This document shows positions 1 through 6,639 of a DNA stretch of 13,149 nucleotides, piece after piece. The position numbers and the translations under genes are program-made. The DNA is taken from NCBI GenBank assembly GCA_035653595.1, contig DASRBO010000172.1, positions 1 to 13,149 of the forward strand, in the 5' to 3' direction. The stretch comes from DASRBO01 sp035653595. Its GTDB lineage: Bacteria; Actinomycetota; Acidimicrobiia; Acidimicrobiales; JAJPHE01. Position 1 is the stretch's first letter. The number at the start of each line of letters is the position of its first letter. Under the pieces are notes generated by a model. That model did not search any database, was not told the DNA's origin, and worked only from the letters and a program-made list of their open reading frames with translations.

Positions 1-372
1 TCCGGCATCACCGGCGAGAACCTGCTGCGCATGCTCGAGCTGCGCCTCGACAACGCCGCCTTCCGTGCCGGCTGGGGCTCCAGCCGGGCCCAGGCCCGCC
101 AGTTCGTCCGCCACGGGCACGTGCTGGTGAACGGCAAGCGGGTGACCATCCCCAGCTACCGGCTGCGCCGTGGCGACGTGGTGGTCCTCGGCCCCAAGGG
201 CCGCGAGATGATCGTGGTCCGCCACAACATGGACACCCTCGACCGCCAGGTCCCCCCGTGGCTGGAGCAGGGGGAGAACGGCCTCAGCGTCACCGTCCGC
301 GACCTGCCGCTGCGCGAGCACATCGACGTCCCCGTGCGCGAGCAGCTCATCGTCGAGCTCTACTCGAAGTAA
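1..372 (+). CDS. rpsD: 30S ribosomal protein S4, C-terminal part (5' end outside window)
   Basis: S4 is a primary 16S rRNA-binding protein of the small ribosomal subunit and a component of the alpha operon. The reading frame is open from base 1 (SGITGENLL...), so the gene begins upstream; about 123 of roughly 200 codons are visible. The LELRLDN segment is followed by the S4 RNA-binding domain, recognisable by SSRAQARQFVRHGHVLVNGK and then a PSYRLRRGDVV strand. The C-terminus ends in VREQLIVELYSK before TAA at 370-372, the usual S4 ending. rpoA follows after 67 nt, the standard order. Nothing looks abnormal. Identity is certain from sequence; only the N-terminal half is unseen. Confidence 0.97.
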   Translation, partial: SGITGENLLRMLELRLDNAAFRAGWGSSRAQARQFVRHGHVLVNGKRVTIPSYRLRRGDVVVLGPKGREMIVVRHNMDTLDRQVPPWLEQGENGLSVTVRDLPLREHIDVPVREQLIVELYSK

Positions 373-439
373 CCAAGCGCCGCTCCGGCGGTCAGCTCAC
401 CCACAGAGGCCCCCAGCACAAGAGGCAAGGACACAACGC

Positions 440-1381
440 ATGCTCATCATCCAGCGCCCCACCGTCGAAGCCGTCGACGAGGAGATCGCCAACCGGCAGC
501 GCTTCGCCATCAGCCCCCTTGAGCCGGGCTTCGGCCACACGCTGGGCAACTCCCTGCGCCGAACCCTGCTCTCCTCCATCCCCGGGGCCGCGGTCACCCA
601 GCTGCGCTTCGACGACGCCCTCCACGAGTTCACCACCCTGCCCGGGGTGAAGGAGGACGTCACCGACCTGATCCTCAACTTCAAGGACCTGGTGCTGCGG
701 GTCGACTCCGACGAACCGGTGACCCTGCGCCTCGACGTGCGGGGCCCCGCCACCGTCACCGCCGGGGACATCCAGACCACGACCGAGGTGGAGATCCTCA
801 ACCCCGACCTGCACATCGCCGGCCTCAACAACAAGGGCCGCCTGGCCGTCGACATCACCGTCGAGCGGGGCCGGGGCTACGTGTCGGCCGACCGCAACAA
901 GAAGTCCTCCATCATCGGGGTCATACCGGTCGACTCGGTCTTCTCCCCGGTGCGCCGGGTGGCCTTCACCGTCGAGCCCACCCGGGTGGAGCAGTCGACC
1001 AACTTCGACCGCCTGGTGCTGGACATCGAGACCGACGGGTCCATCTCGCCGCGGGAGGCTCTGGCCTCGGCCGGCGACACCCTGCGGTCCCTGGCCGGCC
1101 TGGTGGCCGACATGAGCGAGAGCCCCCAGGGCCTCGAGCTCGGCGACGTCGGCACCGTCAGCAGCGGCTCGCCCGACCTCGACCTGCTCATCGAGGACCT
1201 CGACCTGTCCGAGCGCCCCCGCAACTGCCTCAAGCGGGCCCAGATCAACACGGTGGGGGAGCTGGTCCAGCGGACCCCTGACGACCTGCTGGCCATCACC
1301 AACTTCGGTCAGAAGTCCCTCGACGAGGTGATCCAGAAGCTCGACGAGCGGGGTCTGTCCCTGCGCAGCCGCGAGGGCTAG
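440..1381 (+). CDS. rpoA: DNA-directed RNA polymerase subunit alpha
   Basis: The alpha subunit dimerises to nucleate RNA polymerase assembly, and its C-terminal domain contacts promoter UP elements and activators. The product is 313 aa, the usual length. The N-terminal dimerisation domain (about 1-230) contains LEPGFGHTLGNSLRRTLLSS near 27-46. A linker of about 20 residues leads to the helix-hairpin-helix C-terminal domain (about 250-307) with RNCLKRAQINTVGEL and NFGQKSLDEV. The DNA-contacting Arg (R265 in E. coli) aligns with R259 and Asn268 with N262, while the flanking residues are E258 and P260 where many bacteria have Val and Ser. ATG at 440 is preceded by AAGG at 427-430, nine bases upstream. 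It lies between rpsD and rplQ and is probably co-transcribed with both. Confidence 0.98.
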   Translation: MLIIQRPTVEAVDEEIANRQRFAISPLEPGFGHTLGNSLRRTLLSSIPGAAVTQLRFDDALHEFTTLPGVKEDVTDLILNFKDLVLRVDSDEPVTLRLDVRGPATVTAGDIQTTTEVEILNPDLHIAGLNNKGRLAVDITVERGRGYVSADRNKKSSIIGVIPVDSVFSPVRRVAFTVEPTRVEQSTNFDRLVLDIETDGSISPREALASAGDTLRSLAGLVADMSESPQGLELGDVGTVSSGSPDLDLLIEDLDLSERPRNCLKRAQINTVGELVQRTPDDLLAITNFGQKSLDEVIQKLDERGLSLRSREG

Positions 1382-1385
1382 GACC

Positions 1386-1739
1386 GTGCCCGCCACCCCC
1401 CGCAAGGCCCGCCGGTTCGGCGGCGACGCCGCCCACCAGAAGTCGATGATGGGGAACCTGGTGGCTTCCCTCATCGCCGCCGAGTCGCTGGTCACCACCG
1501 AGGCCAAGGCCAAGGCCCTGCGCCCGGTGATGGAGAAGATGATCACCAAGGCCCGCAAGGGCGGGGTCTACCGCCAGCGCCAGGTGGTGTCGTTCATCCG
1601 CGACAAGGACATGGCCCACAAGCTCTTCGACGACATCGGGCCCCGATACGTCGACCGCCCCGGCGGCTACACCCGCATCCTCAAGCTCGGCCCCCGGCAC
1701 GGGGACAACGCGCCCATGGCGCGCATCGAGCTGGTTTGA
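1386..1739 (+). CDS. rplQ: 50S ribosomal protein L17
   Basis: L17 is a large-subunit protein near the peptide exit tunnel. The 117-aa product shows the family pattern: ARRFGGDAAHQKSMMGNLVASLI at the N-terminus, then the TTEAKAKALRPVMEKMIT helix and a C-terminal YTRILKLGPRHGDNAPMARIEL strand. The usual bacterial start M-x-H/A-x-x-x-x-R matches GTG at 1386, four bases after the rpoA stop, with GAGGG at 1373-1377 as Shine-Dalgarno inside the end of rpoA. The protein stops directly after the core and lacks the long Ala/Lys-rich tail found in many Actinomycetes, which bears on the lineage. It overlaps truA by four bases. Confidence 0.97.
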   Translation: MPATPRKARRFGGDAAHQKSMMGNLVASLIAAESLVTTEAKAKALRPVMEKMITKARKGGVYRQRQVVSFIRDKDMAHKLFDDIGPRYVDRPGGYTRILKLGPRHGDNAPMARIELV

Positions 1740-2572
1740 CGCTGTTCGGCCCCGGTGACGGGGTCGAACCGGGCGGCCCCGACGGCGCCGCTCCGGAGGG
1801 GGCGCGGCGGCTGCGCTTGACCGTCGCCTACCACGGCGCCGGCTTCCGCGGCTTCGCCGTCCAGCCCGGCCAGCGCACCGTGGGCGGCGTGCTGACCCAG
1901 GCCATCGAGACGGTGGTGGGCCATCCCGTCCGGCTGACCTGCGCCGGGCGCACCGATGCCGGCGTCCACGCCAGTGGCCAGGTGGTGCACTTCGACCTGG
2001 TGCCGGAGCGGGCCCGTGCCCCTCTCGATGCGGCCGACCCCGACCTCGCCGTGCTCATCCGGCGGTGCAACCGCCTGCTGGGGACGGAGGTGGCGGTGAC
2101 CGCCGCCGAGGTGGCCGGGCCGGGCTTCGACGCCCGCCGCTCCGCCCGCTGGCGCCGTTACCGCTACACGGTGCTCAACCGCGCCACCCCCGATCCGCTG
2201 CTGGCCGACCGGACCTGGCACGTCACCGATGAGCTCGACCTGCGGGGCATGCAGGCGGCCTGCGACCCCCTCTTCGGCGAGCACGACTTCGCCGCCTTCT
2301 GCCGCCGGCCCGCCGACGACGGCTCCACCGTGCGCCGGGTGCTTGAGGCGGGCTGGGATCGGGCCGGGCCGGACCTGCTGGCCTTCGACATCGCCGCCAG
2401 CGCCTTCTGCCACCAGATGGTCCGCTCCATCGTCGGCACGATCGTCGACGTCGGCCGGGGCCGGCTGCGCGCCGGCGACATGGCCGGCATCCTGCGCTCG
2501 GGTGACCGGGCCCAGGCCCGGACCATCGCGCCGCCCCACGGGTTGTGCCTGCTCGACGTCGGCTACGCCTGA
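1736..2572 (+). CDS. truA: tRNA pseudouridine(38-40) synthase TruA
   Basis: TruA isomerises uridines 38-40 in the anticodon arm of tRNAs to pseudouridine. The 278-aa product has the core from LRLTVAYHGAGFRGF (27-40) onward. The catalytic motif AGRTDAGVHA places the nucleophilic Asp at D74. RYRYTVLNR carries the conserved Tyr, and FCHQMVRSIVG near the C-terminus is the second TruA signature. I chose TTG at 1736 because its TTGA overlaps the rplQ stop and no ATG or GTG occurs in frame before the conserved core; the first ~24 residues are Gly/Pro-rich and not part of the fold. The next in-frame TTG (about 1817) would cut into the core. Last gene of the alpha-operon unit; it converges on ilvA with a 34-nt gap. 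Confidence 0.96.
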   Translation: MTLFGPGDGVEPGGPDGAAPEGARRLRLTVAYHGAGFRGFAVQPGQRTVGGVLTQAIETVVGHPVRLTCAGRTDAGVHASGQVVHFDLVPERARAPLDAADPDLAVLIRRCNRLLGTEVAVTAAEVAGPGFDARRSARWRRYRYTVLNRATPDPLLADRTWHVTDELDLRGMQAACDPLFGEHDFAAFCRRPADDGSTVRRVLEAGWDRAGPDLLAFDIAASAFCHQMVRSIVGTIVDVGRGRLRAGDMAGILRSGDRAQARTIAPPHGLCLLDVGYA

Positions 2573-2595
2573 CATCGGGCCAGCCGCCACGAGCG

Positions 2596-2607
2596 GTCCC
2601 CGGGGAC
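2596..2607. repeat. perfect 12-nt palindrome between truA and ilvA
   Basis: GTCCCCGGGGAC is its own reverse complement and lies in the 34-nt gap between the convergent stop codons of truA and ilvA, ending in the last base of the ilvA stop codon. A cruciform or short GC stem here could assist termination in both directions, but it has no loop and no T-tract, so I do not call it a terminator. Confidence 0.3.
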
Positions 2608-3806
2608 TAGGTGAGCTCCTCCACCCTGAAGCCGGCAGCGCCGAGGCGGCGGAGCGTCTCGTGGCGGTGGCCGGGGTCGCGGGTCTCCACCGTCAGCAGC
2701 ACCTCGACCTCGTCCACGCCCACCCGGGCCCCGGAGCGGTGGTGCTCCACCGACAGGACGTTGAGGCCCAGGCCGGCGACGGTGGCGGTGAGGCCGGCCA
2801 GGGCGCCGGGGTGGTCGCCGAGCACGAAGCGCAGGATCAGGTAGCGCCCGGCGGCCGACAGGCCGTACTCCACCAGCCTGGTCAGGAGGATGGGGTCGAC
2901 ATTGCCCCCCGACAGGACCACGGCGACGGGGCCGGTGCCGGGCACCCGCCCGGCCAGCACGGCGGCCAGCCCGACCGCCCCGGCCGGCTCCACCAGCCAC
3001 TTGCTGCGCTCGAGGAGGAGGAGGAGGGCCCGGCTGATCTCCTCCTCGGAGACCAGGACCACGTCGTCGAGGTAGGCCCGGGCATGGGCCAGGGTGAGCT
3101 CGGACACCCGTCGCACGGCGATGCCGTCGGCCATGGTCGAGGCCTCGTCGATGGTCACGGGCCGGCCGGCGTCCAGGGCCCGGCGCATGGACGGTGCCCC
3201 GGCCGCCTCGACCCCGACCACCTTCACCCCCGGGGCCCGGTGGGCCAGGGCGGCGGCGATGCCGGCGGCCAGCCCGCCGCCCCCGACCGGCACCACCACC
3301 ACCTCGGCCCCGGCCGCCTCGCCGGCCAGCTCGAGGCCCACGGTGGCCTGGCCGGCGATGACCTCGGGGTCGTCGAAGGGGGGCACGTAGATGGCCCCCG
3401 ACTCCTCCGCCCGGGCCAGGGCGGCGGCGATGCAGTCCTCCACCCCGTCGCCGGCCAGCACCACCTCGGCGCCGTAGTGGCGGGTGGCCTCCACCTTGGG
3501 CAGGGAGGCGTTGGCCGGCATGAAGATCGTCGAGGCCCGCTCCGACAGCGTGGCGGCCAGGGCCACACCCTGGGCGTGGTTGCCGGCCGAGGCAGCCACC
3601 ACCGCCGCGCCCGGGGGGAGGGTGGCGATGCGGTTGTAGGCGCCCCTGATCTTGAACGAGCCGGTGCGCTGCAGGTGCTCCGGCTTGCACACCACCATCC
3701 GGCCGGCCAGGCCCGACAGGGAGGCCGACTCCACCACCGGGGTGGGCCGGATCACCCCGGCCAGCCGGCGGGCTGCCTCCTCGATCTGGCGGGGGCCTAC
3801 CAGCAC
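2607..3806 (-). CDS. ilvA: threonine ammonia-lyase with C-terminal ACT domain
   Basis: This PLP enzyme deaminates L-threonine to 2-oxobutanoate and ammonia, the entry step to isoleucine or threonine breakdown. The 399-aa product matches the medium form of the family: a fold-type II PLP domain (about 1-315) plus a single C-terminal ACT domain (about 322-399, beginning RYLILRFVLGDHPGALAGL). The PLP lysine is K52 in GSFKIRGAYN, the substrate-binding loop SAGNHAQG is at 73-80, and the phosphate-binding loop is PVGGGGLAAG. The start is GTG at 3806 with AAGGTGG (3811-3817) four bases upstream; the spacing is short, so CTG at 3803 is an alternative. It is the only minus-strand gene here, set between truA and rplM. 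Serine/threonine dehydratase of catabolic type is the alternative name; one ACT domain cannot tell the two roles apart. Confidence 0.93.
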   Translation of the reverse strand: MLVGPRQIEEAARRLAGVIRPTPVVESASLSGLAGRMVVCKPEHLQRTGSFKIRGAYNRIATLPPGAAVVAASAGNHAQGVALAATLSERASTIFMPANASLPKVEATRHYGAEVVLAGDGVEDCIAAALARAEESGAIYVPPFDDPEVIAGQATVGLELAGEAAGAEVVVVPVGGGGLAAGIAAALAHRAPGVKVVGVEAAGAPSMRRALDAGRPVTIDEASTMADGIAVRRVSELTLAHARAYLDDVVLVSEEEISRALLLLLERSKWLVEPAGAVGLAAVLAGRVPGTGPVAVVLSGGNVDPILLTRLVEYGLSAAGRYLILRFVLGDHPGALAGLTATVAGLGLNVLSVEHHRSGARVGVDEVEVLLTVETRDPGHRHETLRRLGAAGFRVEELT

Positions 3807-3835
3807 CAGGCCACCTTAAATGGTCGCCGACCACG

Positions 3836-3850
3836 CCCGGTGGGACCGGG
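3836..3850. repeat. 6-bp inverted repeat upstream of ilvA
   Basis: CCCGGT, a GGG spacer and ACCGGG form a perfect 6-bp inverted repeat 30 bases upstream of the ilvA start, in the divergent ilvA/rplM gap. It could be a small operator or leader hairpin for ilvA, but short GC inverted repeats are expected by chance at this base composition. Confidence 0.25.
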
Positions 3851-3856
3851 GACCGT

Positions 3857-3885
3857 TTGCCCGGGCCGGCCGGCGCCCGTAGTCT
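3857..3885 (+). promoter_or_regulatory. predicted sigma-70-type promoter for rplM-rpsI-glmM
   Basis: TTGCCC (3857-3862) and TAGTCT (3880-3885) are separated by exactly 17 bases, matching the -35 TTGNNN and -10 TANNNT of actinobacterial housekeeping promoters. Transcription would begin near 3892 and give a leader of about 68 nt before rplM. It lies in the 153-nt divergent gap where a promoter is required, because ilvA on the opposite strand blocks read-through from truA. Confidence 0.6.
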
Positions 3886-3917
3886 GTCTGGTCGGCCTGC
3901 GGCTCGGCCCGGGCTGT

Positions 3918-3943
3918 CTCCCGCATCACTTGCTCCCGCATCA
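3918..3943 (+). repeat. 11-nt direct repeat in the rplM leader
   Basis: CTCCCGCATCA occurs at 3918-3928 and again at 3933-3943, with CTTG between the copies (15-nt period). The second copy ends four bases before the Shine-Dalgarno GAAGGA (3948-3953). Both copies fall inside the predicted 5' leader. Function unknown; a protein- or RNA-binding site for control of L13/S9 is possible. Confidence 0.55.
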
Positions 3944-3947
3944 TCTA

Positions 3948-3953
3948 GAAGGA
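3948..3953 (+). promoter_or_regulatory. Shine-Dalgarno site of rplM
   Basis: GAAGGA lies six bases upstream of GTG at 3960 and fixes that codon as the rplM start. It is one of the best ribosome-binding sites in the window, as expected for a highly expressed ribosomal protein. Confidence 0.8.
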
Positions 3954-3959
3954 ACCGGA

Positions 3960-4409
3960 GTGCGCACGTTCTCACCCAAGCCCAGCGACATCGAGCGCGC
4001 CTGGCACGTCGTGGACGCCGACGGCCTGGTGCTCGGTCGCCTGGCCACCGAGGTGGCCTCGGTGCTCCGGGGCAAGAAGAAGGCCATCTTCGCCCCCCAC
4101 CTGGACGCCGGCGACCACGTGATCGTGGTGAACGCCGCCAAGGTGGTCATGACCTCGGACAAGGCCGACAAGAAGCTGGCCTGGCGCCACAGCGGCTATC
4201 CGGGCGGCATCCGGTCCCGCACCTACTCCGAGCTGCTGGCCACCCGGCCCGAGGAGGTGGTGCGCCGGGCGGTGAAGGGCATGCTGCCCAAGGGCCCGCT
4301 GGGCGCCCGCACCCTGCGCAAGCTCAAGATCTACGCCGGGCCCGACCATCCCCACCAGGCCCAGAAGCCCCAGCCCCTCACCATCGACCACGCCCGGAGG
4401 AGCGCCTGA
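3960..4409 (+). CDS. rplM: 50S ribosomal protein L13
   Basis: L13 is an early-assembly protein of the large subunit. The 149-aa product begins MRTFSPKPSDIERAWHVVDA and continues LVLGRLATEVASVLRGK, then HLDAGDHVIVVNAAKVV, GYPGGIRSRTYSELL and VVRRAVKGMLPKGPLGA with RKLKIYAGPDHPHQAQKP, all family signatures in order and at the usual length. GTG at 3960 is chosen because of the Shine-Dalgarno at 3948-3953 and the canonical N-terminus. It is first in its transcription unit. Its TGA overlaps the ATG of rpsI by one base (TGATG), so L13 and S9 are probably translationally coupled and made in equal amounts. In E. coli the L13-S9 pair is autoregulated through its leader; whether that holds here is unknown. 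Confidence 0.97.
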   Translation: MRTFSPKPSDIERAWHVVDADGLVLGRLATEVASVLRGKKKAIFAPHLDAGDHVIVVNAAKVVMTSDKADKKLAWRHSGYPGGIRSRTYSELLATRPEEVVRRAVKGMLPKGPLGARTLRKLKIYAGPDHPHQAQKPQPLTIDHARRSA

Positions 4410-4801
4410 TGCCCCGGCCCCTGACCCAGACCACCGGCCGGCGCAAGGAGGCGGTCGCCCGGGTGCGCCTGCGCGACGGCGAGCCCGGCGTCACCATCAA
4501 CGGCCGCACCATCGAGGCCTACTTCCCCTCGGCCACCCACCGCATGCTCGCCACCGAGCCCCTCCGGCTGACCGACACCGCCGAGCGCTACTCGGTCGAC
4601 GCCACCATCGACGGCGGCGGGGTGTCCGGCCAGGCCGGCGCCCTGCGCCTGGGGATCGCCCGGGCCCTGGCGGAGCTTGACCCCGACCTGCGCATCCCGC
4701 TCAAGCGGGCCGGCCTGCTCACCCGCGACGCCCGCGAGAAGGAATCCAAGAAGTACGGCCTCAAGAAGGCCCGGAAGGCCCCGCAGTACTCGAAGCGGTA
4801 G
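4409..4801 (+). CDS. rpsI: 30S ribosomal protein S9
   Basis: S9 sits in the head of the small subunit, and its basic C-terminal tail reaches the P-site tRNA. The 130-aa product starts with TTGRRKEAVARVRL, contains the GGGVSGQAGALRLGIARAL segment, and ends in KRAGLLTRDAREKESKKYGL followed by KKARKAPQYSKR, with the invariant terminal Lys-Arg intact. ATG at 4409 shares a base with the rplM stop and has GGAGG (4396-4400) eight bases upstream. It is one of only three ATG starts in the window. glmM follows after five bases. Confidence 0.98.
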   Translation: MPRPLTQTTGRRKEAVARVRLRDGEPGVTINGRTIEAYFPSATHRMLATEPLRLTDTAERYSVDATIDGGGVSGQAGALRLGIARALAELDPDLRIPLKRAGLLTRDAREKESKKYGLKKARKAPQYSKR

Positions 4802-4806
4802 CTCCC

Positions 4807-6156
4807 TTGCGCGTCTCCTTCGGGACCGACGGCGTACGGGGCAGGGCCAATACCGAGCTCACTCCCGAGCTGGTTCTCCTCCTCGGCCGGGCGGCCGCCC
4901 GCGTCATCGGCGCCCCCCGCTTCCTGGTGGGCCGGGACACCCGGATCTCCGGTCCCCTGCTGCAGGCCGCCCTGTCCGCCGGACTGGCCTCCGAGGGCGC
5001 GGACGTGGTGGACCTGGGGGTGATCCCCACCCCGGCTGTGGCCGCCCTGGCCGCCGACGCCGGGGCGGCGGCGGTGGTCGTGTCCGCCTCCCACAACCCG
5101 TTCCCCGACAACGGCATCAAGGTCTTCGCCGTCGGCGGCACCAAGCTCGACGACGCCGTGGAGCGCCGCATCGAGGACGAGGTGGCTGCGATCAGCGCCG
5201 GCCCGGAGTCGCCCCGGCCGGATGCGGCGGCGGTAGGGCGGATGGTCTCGGATCCGGGCGCCGCCGGCCGCTACCTGGCCCGGTTGGCCGCCGCCCTGGA
5301 GGGCCGGCGCCTCGACGGCCTCCGGGTGGTGGTCGACTGCGCCAACGGGGCCGCCAGCGCCATCGCCGGGCCCCTGCTGGAGGGCCTGGGCGCCGTGGTC
5401 GTGGTCCACGCCGCCAGTCCCGACGGCACCAACATCAACGACGGCTGCGGCTCCACCGACCCCGGCGAGCTGGCCCGGTTGGTGGTCGAGAACGGGGCCG
5501 ACGCCGGCCTTGCCCTCGACGGCGATGCCGACCGGGTGGTGGCGGTGGACGAGAACGGGGCGCTGGTGGACGGCGACCATGTGATGGCCCTCTGCGCCGT
5601 CGACCTGCGCCGGCGGGGGCTGCTGCGGGGCGACACCGTGGCCGTGACCGTCATGACCAACCTGGGGTTCCGACGGGCCATGGAGGCGGCCGGCATCGAG
5701 GTGCACGAGACACCGGTCGGGGACCGCTACATCTTCGCCGCCCTCACCGAGCACGACTGGGTGCTCGGGGGCGAGCCGTCGGGGCACGTGATCCTGCGTC
5801 ACCTGGCCCCCAGCGGCGACGGCCTCCTCACCGGGCTGGTTCTGCTCGACCTGGTCGTGCGGTCGGGGGCGAGCCTCGGGCGCCTGGCCGGCTCGGCCAT
5901 GACCCGCATGCCCCAGGTGCTGCGCAACGTGCGGGTGGCCGATCTGTCCGGCCTCGCCGGCGCCACCGCGGTGTGGGACGCCGTGCGCCTCACCGAGGAG
6001 CGCCTGGCGGGCAAGGGCCGGGTGCTTCTGCGGGCCAGCGGCACCGAGCCGCTGGTGAGGGTGATGGTCGAGGCCGACGACGAGGGGCTGGCCCAGGCCA
6101 CCGCCGGCTCCCTCTGCGAGGTGGTCGAGCAGACCCTGGGGGCGGCCCGGGCCTGA
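4807..6156 (+). CDS. glmM: phosphoglucosamine mutase
   Basis: GlmM converts glucosamine-6-phosphate to glucosamine-1-phosphate, the step before UDP-GlcNAc and thus peptidoglycan. The 449-aa product has all four alpha-D-phosphohexomutase signatures: the phosphoserine loop SASHNP with the active Ser at S95, the metal-binding loop DGDADR (238-243), the sugar-binding GGEPSGH (321-327) and the phosphate-binding RASGTEPLVR (409-418). The N-terminus RVSFGTDGVRGRAN is typical of GlmM rather than of other hexomutases. It requires TTG at 4807, five bases after the rpsI stop, with only a weak Shine-Dalgarno, so expression probably depends on coupling to rpsI. No glmS follows, although the two often neighbour each other in Actinomycetota. 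Confidence 0.97.
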   Translation: MRVSFGTDGVRGRANTELTPELVLLLGRAAARVIGAPRFLVGRDTRISGPLLQAALSAGLASEGADVVDLGVIPTPAVAALAADAGAAAVVVSASHNPFPDNGIKVFAVGGTKLDDAVERRIEDEVAAISAGPESPRPDAAAVGRMVSDPGAAGRYLARLAAALEGRRLDGLRVVVDCANGAASAIAGPLLEGLGAVVVVHAASPDGTNINDGCGSTDPGELARLVVENGADAGLALDGDADRVVAVDENGALVDGDHVMALCAVDLRRRGLLRGDTVAVTVMTNLGFRRAMEAAGIEVHETPVGDRYIFAALTEHDWVLGGEPSGHVILRHLAPSGDGLLTGLVLLDLVVRSGASLGRLAGSAMTRMPQVLRNVRVADLSGLAGATAVWDAVRLTEERLAGKGRVLLRASGTEPLVRVMVEADDEGLAQATAGSLCEVVEQTLGAARA

Positions 6157-6169
6157 GCCGCCCGTCGCC

Positions 6170-6188
6170 GGCGCCCGACCGGGGCGCT
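6170..6188 (+). terminator. possible hairpin after glmM
   Basis: GCGCCC (6171-6176) and GGGCGC (6182-6187) pair across a five-base loop, extendable by one G-U pair, beginning 15 bases after the glmM stop. There is no T-tract. It sits between glmM and acpS, where a new transcription unit may begin, so a weak or factor-assisted terminator is plausible. Confidence 0.35.
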
Positions 6189-6231
6189 CTAGCGTCCCCG
6201 GCATGTGCACCGCCGCCCCCATCCGGGCGAA

Positions 6232-6237
6232 TACCGT
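6232..6237 (+). promoter_or_regulatory. possible -10 element upstream of acpS
   Basis: TACCGT matches the actinobacterial -10 pattern TANNNT and ends nine bases before the acpS ATG, so the transcript would have almost no leader. No convincing -35 is visible. A second TANNNT (TAGCGT, 6190-6195) lies further up in the same 90-nt gap. The gap itself implies a promoter, but the exact element is uncertain. Confidence 0.35.
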
Positions 6238-6246
6238 CGGAGCCCG

Positions 6247-6639
6247 ATGATCTCCCTCGGCATCGACGTGGTCGAGGTGCCGCGCATGCGGGTCGTGCTG
6301 GGCCGCCGCCCCCGGCTGGCCGACCGGGTCTTCACCGAGGCCGAGCGCGCCTACGCCGCCCGCAAGCGCGACCCCACCGAGCGGCTGGCCGCCCGCTTCG
6401 CCGCCAAGGAGGCCGTCATGAAGGCCCTTGGCGTGGGCATCGGGACGGTCGCCTTCCGCGAGATCGAGGTGGTGCGGGGGCCGCGGGGGGCGCCCACCAT
6501 CGCCGTGACCGGCCGGGCGGCGGAGTGGGCGGCCCGGCGGGGGATCACCGACTGGCGGATATCGCTCACCCACTCTGAGCTGATCGCCGCCGCCGTGGTG
6601 GTGGGCATCATCGCCGGCCAGGCGGAGGCCGCCCCCTGA
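6247..6639 (+). CDS. acpS: holo-[acyl-carrier-protein] synthase
   Basis: AcpS transfers 4'-phosphopantetheine from CoA to a serine of acyl carrier protein (or the ACP domain of fatty acid synthase), activating fatty-acid synthesis. The 130-aa product has the expected small-PPTase motifs: SLGIDVVEV with the Mg-binding Asp at D7, FTEAERAYA, then RFAAKEAVMKALG with Glu at E55, and ISLTHSELIAAAVV near the end. ATG at 6247 puts the GID motif at residues 5-7 as in the family, with GGAG at 6239-6242 just upstream. The frame stays open back to a GTG at 6205, but that would add 14 unconserved residues. Its stop overlaps the probable CTG start of the NAD(P)HX repair gene, a neighbour seen in many Actinomycetota. 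Confidence 0.95.
   Translation: MISLGIDVVEVPRMRVVLGRRPRLADRVFTEAERAYAARKRDPTERLAARFAAKEAVMKALGVGIGTVAFREIEVVRGPRGAPTIAVTGRAAEWAARRGITDWRISLTHSELIAAAVVVGIIAGQAEAAP
6624..6628 (+). promoter_or_regulatory. Shine-Dalgarno that decides the nnr start
   Basis: GGAGG ends seven bases before CTG at 6636 and 25 bases before the first conventional start, GTG at 6654. Its spacing supports CTG as the initiation codon of the following gene. Confidence 0.6.

Noticed and set aside
378..390. 5-bp hairpin between rpsD and rpoA as a terminator
   Set aside because: CGCCG-CTC-CGGCG is short with no T-tract, and rpsD-rpoA are normally co-transcribed; expected by chance at this GC content.
392..1558. 388-codon minus-strand open frame antisense to rpoA
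   Set aside because: Repetitive Gly/Val/Asp-rich translation that mirrors rpoA codons; no recognisable domain.
2573..2606. Bidirectional terminator between truA and ilvA
   Set aside because: The palindrome there has no loop and no T-tract on either side; listed only as a repeat.
2563..3975. 470-codon minus-strand open frame overlapping ilvA in another frame
   Set aside because: Arg/Gly/Pro-rich low-complexity translation without family motifs; the true ilvA frame has a complete set of motifs.
2229..4409. 726-codon + strand open frame running through ilvA and ending in rplM
   Set aside because: Only its last 149 codons (from 3960) are real (L13). The rest is the antisense of ilvA plus an out-of-frame truA segment, kept open by the scarcity of stop codons at high GC.
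6205..6246. Longer acpS start at GTG 6205
   Set aside because: Adds 14 residues not seen in the family; ATG 6247 places the GID motif correctly and has GGAG upstream.
4588..6578. Very long open frames on both strands across glmM (661 codons minus, 633 codons plus)
   Set aside because: Out-of-frame shadows of rpsI, glmM and acpS with biased Arg/Gly/Pro composition; all four glmM signatures lie in the other frame.
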